Origin: Moraxellaceae bacterium
Lineage (GTDB): Bacteria > Pseudomonadota > Gammaproteobacteria > Pseudomonadales > Moraxellaceae
Direction: 5' to 3'
Length of the DNA: 31,815 bases
Assembly (NCBI GenBank): GCA_003543245.1
Contig: DPJB01000009.1
Location: 2,965-34,779, forward strand
Shown: in pieces, positions 1 through 7,900 of the stretch
Layout of the letters: every line of letters begins with the position of its first letter
Numbering within the stretch: the stretch's first letter is position 1
Notes under the pieces: model-generated
What the model saw: the letters and a program-made list of their open reading frames with translations, nothing else
Told to the model about the DNA's origin: nothing
Database searches by the model: none
Program-made: the position numbers and the translations under genes

Positions 1-852
1 CAGCCGCTGGTGGTCATCGGCTTTGGCATGATGCTGGTCGGCCTCGCCTTCAAGCTGTCGATCGCCCCGTTCCACCTGTGGACGCCAGATGTGTACGAGG
101 GTGCGCCAGCTCCAGTGGCAACGTATCTTGCTACGTCCAGCAAGATTGCCGTCCTTGCCGTACTGATGCGCTTCCTGCATGACACCAATGCACTGCAGCA
201 GCAGAGCGTGGTGATGACACTGGCCATACTCGCCGCTGCCTCCATCCTGTTCGGTAACGTGCTGGCTCTGCGCCAGAACAACATCAAGCGTCTGCTCGGT
301 TACTCCTCCATCGCACACTTCGGTTATGTGCTGGTTGCAGTGGTCGCCGGCAATGCCCTGACAGATGAAGCCATCGCGCTGTATCTGGCGGCTTATCTGG
401 TCACCACCATCAGTGCCTTTGGTGTGGTGAGCCTGAAGTCCTCCCCCTTCAAGAGCGCCGATGCCGACCAGTTGCACTCTTTCCGCGGCATGTTCTGGCG
501 TCGCCCTTACCTGACTGCGGTCATGACCGTCAGCATGCTGTCGCTTGCCGGCATTCCGCTGACCGCCGGTTTCATCGGCAAATTCATGGTTATTGCCGCA
601 GGTGTTCGCGCCGAGCTGTGGTGGCTGCTGGCCATTCTGGTCCTGGGCAGCGCCATGGGCCTGTATTACTACCTGCGTGTGATGGTGACGCTGTTTCTGG
701 TGGAGCCAGGCATGCGCCGCAAGGAAGCGCCCGTGGGCTGGGAGCATCAGGCCGGCGGTCTGATGGTGCTCGGTTCCATGGCCCTGATGCTGCTGCTTGG
801 TGTCTATCCGCAACCGCTGCTGGACATCATCCAGAAGGCTGTATTGCCGTGA
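1..852 (+). CDS. nuoN: NADH-quinone oxidoreductase subunit N (3' part)
   Basis: This is the C-terminal part of the complex I membrane subunit N, one of the antiporter-like subunits that couple quinone reduction to proton pumping. The frame is open from base 1, so the gene starts before the window; 283 residues are visible of a usual 480-490. Seen near the start is the family signature FKLSIAPFHLWTPDVYEGAP, with the lysine and histidine expected in the proton path of antiporter-like subunits. A second signature, KRLLGYSSIAHFGY, follows about 90 residues later. The rest is a series of hydrophobic helices ending at a TGA (850-852). nuoN is normally the last gene of the nuo operon, which fits the change to an unrelated transporter just downstream. 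Identification is firm. Confidence 0.97.
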   Translation, partial: QPLVVIGFGMMLVGLAFKLSIAPFHLWTPDVYEGAPAPVATYLATSSKIAVLAVLMRFLHDTNALQQQSVVMTLAILAAASILFGNVLALRQNNIKRLLGYSSIAHFGYVLVAVVAGNALTDEAIALYLAAYLVTTISAFGVVSLKSSPFKSADADQLHSFRGMFWRRPYLTAVMTVSMLSLAGIPLTAGFIGKFMVIAAGVRAELWWLLAILVLGSAMGLYYYLRVMVTLFLVEPGMRRKEAPVGWEHQAGGLMVLGSMALMLLLGVYPQPLLDIIQKAVLP

Positions 853-859
853 TTGTCAC

Positions 860-2242
860 GTGCCGGTAAATACCCCTGTAGTACGCGAAGGCCGGGCATT
901 GCTCGGCCTTCTTGCTCCTATCCTTGTCAGTCAACTGTCACAGGCAGGCTTCGGCTTTATTGATACCGTGATGGCAGGACAGGTCTCACCACTGGATCTG
1001 GCCGCCGTCTCGCTCGGTGCCAGTATCTGGCTGCCCGTGGTGTTGCTGGTGAGCGGCATTCTGATGGCCACTACCCCGCTGGTGGCCTCGGCCCGGGGCG
1101 CCGGCCGGCCCGAAAGCATTCCGGAAACCGTGCATCAGGCCCTGTGGCTGTCACTGTTATTGAGCGCGCTCGGCATTCTGCTGCTGCGCAATGTCTCGCC
1201 TGTGTTTGACTGGCTGGATACACCCGCACGCCTGCAGGTCATGACATACCAGTATCTGAATGCGATTGCGCTCGGCCTGCCCGCTGCCGCGATCTTTGCG
1301 GTGCTGCGCAATTATTGCGAAGGCATGGGTCACCCCATGCCGGTGACGGTGATCAGCGTAGTTGGCCTGCTGTTCAATATTCCGGCCAACTACGTCTTCA
1401 TCCACGGTGGTTTCGGCATTCCTGCCATGGGTGGCGTGGGCTGTGGCTGGGCGTCTGCACTGGTGCTGTGGCTGATGACCGTCATGCTGATCATTTATGT
1501 TCTCGCGGCCCCCGCCTTTGCCCGCGTGAGATTATTGGGTCATCGCAGTCGCCCCGAACTACAGCGGCTTCGTGAGTTTCTTGCTCTGGGACTACCGATC
1601 GGCATCGCGATATTTTTCGAAGTCAGCGTGTTCTGTGTCGTGGCCATCCTGATCAGTCCGCTGGGAGAGCTGCAGGTGGCCGGGCACCAGATTGCACTGT
1701 CAGTCACCTCGATCCTGTTCATGATTCCGCTCAGTCTGGCGTTCTGCATGACCATTCGTATCGGTCACGCTTACGGAGCGCAGGATCTGGACGCCATCCT
1801 GCTCACGCGCAGGACCGGCCTGATCATGATGACGGTGTTTGCCTGTGTGTCTGCGACCTTCATTGTGCTGACACGGCACCAGCTCACCGCGCTCTATACC
1901 AGTGATGTTGCCGTGCAGGCACTCGCCGCTGATCTTTTGCTGTTTGCCGCTGCTTATCAGGTGGTGGATGCATTGCAGGTAGGTGCTGCAGGCAGCCTGC
2001 GTGGACTGCAGGACACACAGGGCCCGATGGTGCTGACCATGGTGGCGTACTGGGTGGTGGCGATGCCGCTGGGCTATACGCTGGGCCTGACCCTGCTGAT
2101 GGGAACCCGCTACGGGCCTTACGGTTTCTGGGCGGGTCTGGTGGCAGGACTAGCAGTGGCGGCAGTGCTGCTCAACTGGCGTCTGGGCAGGCAGATCACG
2201 CTGTTGCGTGGGAGAGGATTTCCGGTCGCGAGGGAATACTAA
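860..2242 (+). CDS. MATE family multidrug efflux transporter (NorM-like)
   Basis: A 460-residue inner-membrane exporter of the MATE family, which expels cationic drugs and metabolites using a Na+ or H+ gradient. The sequence shows about 12 hydrophobic segments in two similar halves and the N-terminal family pattern 'APILVSQLSQAGFGFIDTVM' with the typical MAGQ turn after it. The chosen start is GTG 860, eight bases after the nuoN stop. The frame is open further upstream, to 797, but those residues overlap nuoN in another frame and do not look like a transporter N-terminus. There is no clear Shine-Dalgarno, so translation may be coupled to nuoN. The substrate cannot be told from sequence. The stop lies only 7 bases from a tRNA-like element on the other strand. 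Confidence 0.9.
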   Translation: MPVNTPVVREGRALLGLLAPILVSQLSQAGFGFIDTVMAGQVSPLDLAAVSLGASIWLPVVLLVSGILMATTPLVASARGAGRPESIPETVHQALWLSLLLSALGILLLRNVSPVFDWLDTPARLQVMTYQYLNAIALGLPAAAIFAVLRNYCEGMGHPMPVTVISVVGLLFNIPANYVFIHGGFGIPAMGGVGCGWASALVLWLMTVMLIIYVLAAPAFARVRLLGHRSRPELQRLREFLALGLPIGIAIFFEVSVFCVVAILISPLGELQVAGHQIALSVTSILFMIPLSLAFCMTIRIGHAYGAQDLDAILLTRRTGLIMMTVFACVSATFIVLTRHQLTALYTSDVAVQALAADLLLFAAAYQVVDALQVGAAGSLRGLQDTQGPMVLTMVAYWVVAMPLGYTLGLTLLMGTRYGPYGFWAGLVAGLAVAAVLLNWRLGRQITLLRGRGFPVAREY

Positions 2243-2249
2243 GAAAAAT

Positions 2250-2299
2250 GCGAGTCAGCAGCTTGGAATACTGCAGCTCTGCCATTGAACTACACTCGC
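2250..2299 (-). pseudogene. T-armless tRNA-Gly(UCC)-like element
   Basis: Read on the minus strand, this 50-nt segment folds as a tRNA lacking its T-arm. It has a 5' acceptor strand GCGAGTG (2299-2293), TA at positions 8-9, a D-stem GTTC/GAGC with a 7-nt loop containing GG, one linker base, and a 5-bp anticodon stem GCAGT/GCTGC. The 7-nt loop ATTCCAA puts anticodon TCC at 2267-2265. Two bases then lead to ACTCGC (2255-2250), which pairs perfectly with the first six acceptor bases. The 5' two thirds resemble the tRNA-Gly(UCC) of pseudomonads. The variable region, T-arm and CCA are absent, and ATTTTTC follows the 3' acceptor strand. It could be a tRNA relic, a tRNA-derived small RNA ending in a T-run, or an integration-site scar. 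Confidence 0.6.
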
Positions 2300-2340
2300 G
2301 AAGGCTCGGTTAACGTCGACATCCCTCTTCTAGTTAATAA

Positions 2341-2366
2341 GGTATTTTCATTAAAGTGGAAATACC
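2341..2366. promoter_or_regulatory. 9-bp inverted repeat before the cassette
   Basis: GGTATTTTC (2341-2349) and GGAAATACC (2358-2366) form a 9-bp stem with one G-T pair and an 8-nt loop. It lies 3 bases before the GTG at 2370 and covers the place where that start would have its ribosome site. It may be an operator for the four-gene cassette or a 5' leader hairpin that limits translation. If it is an operator, the ATG at 2415 becomes the more likely start. I see no convincing -35/-10 pair in 2243-2369. Confidence 0.4.
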
Positions 2367-2369
2367 AAA

Positions 2370-4247
2370 GTGCATGCGGCAATATCAACTCAAATAACAA
2401 ACTTAAGAGCTACCATGCTAGGGAATGCAACCTTTGAAAAGCCTCGCTGGCTAAGAGACCTAATCCGGTTTCTGCCACTGAAGAGCCAGTTTGTCCTTTC
2501 AGGGAATGTCCGCGACCTTCAAGCCTATGAAATAGCACCGGGCACTGTCACCCCTCAGCCATTCAACCAGTCTATCGGCAATACACTACTGGACTCTGGG
2601 TATGCACAGGTTCTGAGCTGGGACCCCATCTCAGGCTTCCGGGTCATGGGCCGGCCAGGCAGTGGCCCAGATAATGATCAAGCACTTCTCACCGAGCTCG
2701 GGCTTAATCCCGTAAATGGAACAGCCGCTGCGGGCATAGATCTTCTTGGAGCCACTCTCCAACGACTCGTCCATCATCAAGGCGACCCTGTAGCCCTGAT
2801 CATTGATTTCGCCTCCAGGCTCGTGATTCGCAACGATTCCCTGAGCGCAGCAGAACATCAACTCTTCACTCAGGCATTGGTTCTTTCTCATCAAGCCAAA
2901 AACAGGCCTGCAGGTTCAGACCGCAAACCTTTCTTCAACACAGTACTCTGGATAGTGGAGAAAGAAGGGGACATCCCCGATTGGCTCCTGGTAGAGAACC
3001 CACGTGTCCGCCATATCCCAGTATCGAAGCCTGACCAAATGGCCCGCCGCGCACTTGCACCGTCGCTGCTAAGAGCTCTTTCGGGCGGGCAAGACTCCTC
3101 TGGACAGTCGCTGCAACAAGCCGTAGATGCTTTCGTTGGGAGCACCGAAGGTCTCCTCCTTCTCGATCTAACATCAATCACTCAACTGGCACGAGTGGAA
3201 AGTGTTCCGATGGAGCGCATTTCCGACGCAGTTCGCCGCTACAAAGTTGGCGTCACAGAGGACCCATGGCTGAAAATTGATAGAAATCGTATCCGCAATG
3301 CCGGAGATTTCGTACGAAGCCGCGTCAAGGGACAACAGCATGCAGTGACGCATATGTTGGACATTATAAAACGGGCAATGACTGGTGTGGGAGCAAGTCG
3401 TAAAGGCAATCGGCCTCGTGGCGTTGCCTTCCTTGCAGGACCAACCGGCGTCGGTAAGACGGAGCTTGCCAAAACAATTACCAGTCTCTTATTCGGCGAT
3501 GAGGGCGCTTACATCCGCTTCGACATGTCTGAGTTTAGTGCCGAACACTCCGATCAACGCCTGATCGGCGCCCCTCCGGGATACGTTGGGTACGACGTAG
3601 GTGGAGAGCTAACCAATGCGATCCGAGAAAAACCATTTAGCGTTGTTCTCTTTGACGAAATTGAAAAAGCCCATCCCCGAATTTTGGACAAATTCCTCCA
3701 GATTCTCGACGATGGAGTTCTGACATCAGGGCGAGGAGATCGGGTGTACTTTTCTGAGGCGCTAATCGTCTTCACATCCAACCTCGGCATCTACAAGCAA
3801 GGCGACATAGGCGAGCGCATAGCAAACGTCATACCAGGCGAGTCATTTGAAGCAGTACAGTCTAAGGTCTTGGCTGAAATTTATCGCCACTTCAAGCAAG
3901 TACTTAATCGTCCCGAGATCCTGAATCGTATAGGCGAAAACATTATCGTTTTTGACTTTATTCGCCAGGATGTGGCGGATGAAATTTTCAGCCAGATGGT
4001 TGGAAACACCTTTACCGACCTTCGTGAGCGAAATCTAGATATCCAGATTTCGGACAACGCACGCCAGAGTCTCCATGATCTTTGCCTTAAAGATCTTTCT
4101 AATGGCGGTCGAGGAATAAGAAATCAGCTTGAAGCAAATCTGTTAAATCCACTATCAAGAGCCCTCTTTGACCAAGATGCCCAGCAGGGTGAGAGCCTCA
4201 TCATTTCAAGCCTTGATGCTGACGGGCTTGAGCTGGAACGCCTTTAA
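2370..4247 (+). CDS. ClpB-type AAA+ ATPase, first gene of cassette
   Basis: A 625-residue cytoplasmic AAA+ protein. The C-terminal half (about 310-600) is a Hsp100/ClpB D2-like module: Walker A GPTGVGKT (357-364), pore loop GYVGYD (404-409), Walker B VVLFDEIEKAHP with D429/E430, a sensor segment FTSNLG, an arginine-finger region RPEILNRI, and a ClpB small domain with GGRGIRN in the sensor-2 position. This predicts a hexameric unfoldase that threads protein. The N-terminal half has an AAA-like strand ALIID (D146) and a 'vlWIVEKEGDIP' segment but no Walker A, so it is probably a degenerate AAA domain. The Clp N-domain and the ClpB middle coiled coil are absent, so it is not a housekeeping chaperone. 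The start is GTG 2370; ATG 2415, preceded by AAGAG, is a real alternative. The next gene starts 2 nt after its stop. Confidence 0.88.
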   Translation: MHAAISTQITNLRATMLGNATFEKPRWLRDLIRFLPLKSQFVLSGNVRDLQAYEIAPGTVTPQPFNQSIGNTLLDSGYAQVLSWDPISGFRVMGRPGSGPDNDQALLTELGLNPVNGTAAAGIDLLGATLQRLVHHQGDPVALIIDFASRLVIRNDSLSAAEHQLFTQALVLSHQAKNRPAGSDRKPFFNTVLWIVEKEGDIPDWLLVENPRVRHIPVSKPDQMARRALAPSLLRALSGGQDSSGQSLQQAVDAFVGSTEGLLLLDLTSITQLARVESVPMERISDAVRRYKVGVTEDPWLKIDRNRIRNAGDFVRSRVKGQQHAVTHMLDIIKRAMTGVGASRKGNRPRGVAFLAGPTGVGKTELAKTITSLLFGDEGAYIRFDMSEFSAEHSDQRLIGAPPGYVGYDVGGELTNAIREKPFSVVLFDEIEKAHPRILDKFLQILDDGVLTSGRGDRVYFSEALIVFTSNLGIYKQGDIGERIANVIPGESFEAVQSKVLAEIYRHFKQVLNRPEILNRIGENIIVFDFIRQDVADEIFSQMVGNTFTDLRERNLDIQISDNARQSLHDLCLKDLSNGGRGIRNQLEANLLNPLSRALFDQDAQQGESLIISSLDADGLELERL

Positions 4248-4249
4248 GA

Positions 4250-4894
4250 ATGGACGTCAGCATCTCTCGTATTCATTTCCCAGTGACAACCCTAGGGCCC
4301 GGACAACGCTTGGGTATATGGTTTCAGGGATGCAGTATCCGATGTTCCGGCTGTATATCGGCTGATACATGGGGCGCTGGCCGCCGACATGTGCTGGTAA
4401 GTCAATTAATAGCGGAAATTGAGCCTTGGCTGTACTCAGCTGAAGGAATCACTATTTCTGGTGGCGAACCATTCGATCAGGCCGATGCATTAATTGAACT
4501 CCTTCATGCCATTCGGAGCCGCACATCGGTCGACATACTCGTCTATAGCGGATATCCGCTTGAGAAGCTCCGGGAAACTCTTGATAGAGCTGATGGGCTC
4601 ATCGATGCACTTATAAGCGACCCCTACGAAGAACATCAGATCCAAACCTTAGCACTGCGAGGAAGTGATAACCAAAGGCTCAGTACATTGACTGAGCGTG
4701 GTGCAATGCGATTTGCATCATTCGAGCGCAAGCTAGGTCCTTCGGATATGGCCTTAGACCTGATGGTCGATGGAGATGGCAGCGTCTGGATGGCCGGCAT
4801 CCCACGACGCGGTGACTTGATACGTCTACGCGAGCTGTTGCAGGAGAGTGGGCACTCCCTGCAGATTAGTGCCCATACCTCTCGGCGTCGTTAG
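4250..4894 (+). CDS. Radical SAM activase-like protein (4Fe-4S single cluster)
   Basis: A 214-residue protein of the short radical-SAM group that includes NrdG and PflA. The CX3CX2C cluster motif is C28, C32 and C35 in WFQGCSIRCSGC, and the SAM-binding GGEP motif is at 71-74. These should ligate a [4Fe-4S] cluster and cleave SAM to a 5'-deoxyadenosyl radical. Members of this group usually install a glycyl radical on a large partner enzyme, but no glycyl-radical enzyme is encoded in the window, so the substrate is unknown. It may modify a cassette protein or a nucleotide. The ATG lies 2 nt after the upstream stop, which implies translational coupling. The C-terminal 60 residues are basic and not diagnostic. 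Class assignment is firm; role is open. Confidence 0.88.
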   Translation: MDVSISRIHFPVTTLGPGQRLGIWFQGCSIRCSGCISADTWGAGRRHVLVSQLIAEIEPWLYSAEGITISGGEPFDQADALIELLHAIRSRTSVDILVYSGYPLEKLRETLDRADGLIDALISDPYEEHQIQTLALRGSDNQRLSTLTERGAMRFASFERKLGPSDMALDLMVDGDGSVWMAGIPRRGDLIRLRELLQESGHSLQISAHTSRRR

Positions 4895-4908
4895 TCGGAG
4901 CATTATTG

Positions 4909-7900
4909 ATGACTCAAATGATTCGTTTTTGTCCAAACTGCCAGACGGAGCGCACTCTTGAAGAGATATTCTGCGCAGGAACCCTGAAAGACAGGTCATG
5001 TGACTGGAACCTTGCAGGAGAAGCCATTCACGAGGCAGGTTGGCGGCCTGCGATTGTTGCTCCCGTTGAACCAACTCCCCTGCCCTCGCCAACTGAAGAT
5101 GGTCCAAGATGCGAGAATGGGCATCAAATGGAGCGGGGAGACTTAATGTGTTCCGAGTGCGGGGGCTCTCTAGACGGGGCTAGATCTACCCCTACACCTA
5201 CAGCCCTCGACGAAAGCCCCATAGAGACCGTGATCGATGGATGGGTGCTACTACGCCAAGTAGCAAGCACCGATACCGTCCGCGAAATCTATCTTGCTCA
5301 GAAAATCGAAAGCGGACAGCAGGCTGCTCTTTCTCTTTATCGTCCAGGCGCCGAGCCAGACCCTGCCATCTATGATGTAGTTCGTAGACTCCCTCTCGAG
5401 CATGTCCCTCAGATTTTCGGGACGGGGCGCTGGAATGAGCGTGCATACGAAATATCCGAGGAACTGACTGGTGAAACCCTCGCTGATCTAGGTGTCGTCT
5501 TAAGCGACATGGAATCCATTCATCATATAGTCAGCGAGCTGGGGCAGGCACTTCATGTATTCAATGAAGCAGGCCTTCGCCATCGCGATCTTCGACCGGG
5601 ATGTCTACTTGTCCGGAGCCGAGATCCACTGGACTTGGTCATTGGTGGATTTGGCTCTGCGCGCCTTTCAGAGTTCGACCTAGACATAGTCTCGCCCTTG
5701 GAAACAACACGCTACATGTCGCCTGAAGCCATAGCCGGCGGCGTAGCGGCTGCTTCGGACTGGTGGAGCCTTGGCATGATCTTGTTGGAGCAAATAACCC
5801 AAGGCTCGTGCTTCGCCGGCATCAATGAAAACGCCTTCCTCATTCATATACTGACGCATGGCGTTCCTATTCCTGAGGACCTAGATCCACAGTTGAGCCT
5901 ACTTCTCAGGGGCCTTCTGTCACGAGACAGACATGAACGCTGGCAATGGCCACAAATCCAGCGCTGGCTAAATGGCGAACCCGTAAACGCGCCTACCTCC
6001 ACATTTGCCGAATCCGATGGAGCAGAAGGAGCAAGCCTCGAACTCGGCTCCCGTCGCTTTCATAAGCCATCGACATTTGCATTGGCCGCTGCCGAAGCGG
6101 ACAACTGGCCCGCAGCTATTGAGCTGCTCATGCGGGGATCAATTGTCACATGGGCCGAAAACATATCTCTACCGACGCGAGTAACGTCAGGCCTGAGGCA
6201 AGTTGTCGTGCAAGATGGCATTGATGATGACTTCCGTCTGATGCTTGCACTCAAATTGCTGAACCCTGACATGCCTCTGATTCATCAGGGGCATATCGTT
6301 ACCCCTGGCTGGTTACTGGAACACCCCTTGGAGGGCTACCGCCTGATAACAGGGCCAGTACCGGAACTGCTAGAGCGTCTTGATACTGAGTCTTGGCTAT
6401 CTCGCCTAAAGGCTCGCGCAGAGGCTGTCAGGCAACGAGCAGCACATCTGAATATTGCGCTTCATGAGGATCAACTTCGCATATTTCTGTTGTCGACCTC
6501 GCGCGCCCGCCTCGCAGCGCAATGGCAAGAACGACAAAGACTTCTGCCGGATACTGCTCATCAGGGCATCCTTGCTCTTGCAGATCGCCGTGTCATATCC
6601 GAAGAGGACCTAATCGTCCTCTTGAGCGCAGAAATTGGACAATTTCGCTCGATCGACTCCATCTTGGACGAGGCGACGGAGCTAGCAAAGCAGAACGATA
6701 TCTTAATATTTGATCGAGAGGCAGCAAGGGGCTTACTCCAACAACCACGCTTTGAGGTCTATCACACTGTAGACGAGCGAATAAGTGGCTTTGCATACAG
6801 CGGAGCCCCTGCCGTTGACGAATGGGCAGAGCACTTCCGTATTGAGCGAAGAATGCCGCTGGCAAAGGCAATCGTTCTACTGGCCATCCCCCGCGAGCAG
6901 TGGATGGAGCCACAGAAGCAGCAGTATGTAGCACAGATCATAGAGTTCTTCGAGAAGAAAGTAGCTATTGCTGTAATGCGCGGTCCGTTAGTCCGCATGA
7001 GCATAGGGAAGACCACCGCTCGCATTGATATGACCGAGCTCGATGGCAACCGGCACCCCGCACCAGCCTTTCTTGACCATTTGCTGCAGAGAAATACCCG
7101 TCAAGTCAGCCTAGACCCCCAAACATTCCTAGCAAATCCACTGCTTGCTCAGCGGCTCACATCTCTCGATCGTCAAAGCTCGATGTACCGGCGCGACACG
7201 GGCATTGATGGCTTGTACCTTGGCTATCCGTTCCTTCTTAACCGGGATACACGGGGCAGCAGTAGGACTCGCATAATCCCGGTCCTGCTGTGGCCAGTGA
7301 AGCTGATGATGGAAATCGGTGTACGTGGACAGGTCGCCCTCGCCTTCGACGGCGACCGAGAGGAGGTCCGGCTAAACCCTGCCTTAGAGACCTTGCTCGG
7401 AACTGAGAATTTCAAAAAGTGGCATGTTGTCGCTGACGAGTTACTCGGTCGCTCATCGCTACACGCCTCGGCAGTAATGGATTCCTTCGGAATGCTGGCA
7501 TCACCTCGATCGAGAACGCTTCAAAGCCTTCCTCCCGCCACAATCGATGTTACCCCAGGCCATGATGAGCTGGCATGTGCAGCCGTTCTGTTCCATGTGT
7601 CCTTCATGGGCCAGGCCATCGGCGAAGACCTCAGACAACTCAAGAAAAAAAACCCAGCAGGCACTGGTCTTTCATCACTCCTGCGCTTGGAGTCAAAGGA
7701 AGCCTGCGACAAGCCATCATCACCACCTGAGATCGACAGATACTTCGTTGTGAACAGCGACCCCTCTCAAGAGTCCGCGGTACTGCAAGCTAGGCAATCG
7801 CCCGGCCTCTTGATCGAAGGCCCCCCTGGTACCGGTAAAAGCCAGACCATCGTCAACATGGTGGCTGATGCCATCGGCCGGCGGCAAAGTATGCTTATTG

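Noticed and set aside
797..859. Upstream extension of the MATE gene
   Set aside because: It overlaps nuoN in another frame and its residues (cysteine- and arginine-rich) do not resemble a transporter N-terminus; GTG 860 is used instead.
2250..2299. Simple terminator reading of the tRNA-like stem
   Set aside because: The outer stem is only 6 bp and encloses 38 nt with two more stems, so it is not a compact terminator hairpin, although the T-run after it on the minus strand is real.
2243..2369. Sigma70 promoter for the cassette
   Set aside because: TTGAAC at 2285-2290 lies inside the tRNA-like element and no -10 lies at proper spacing, so I do not call it.
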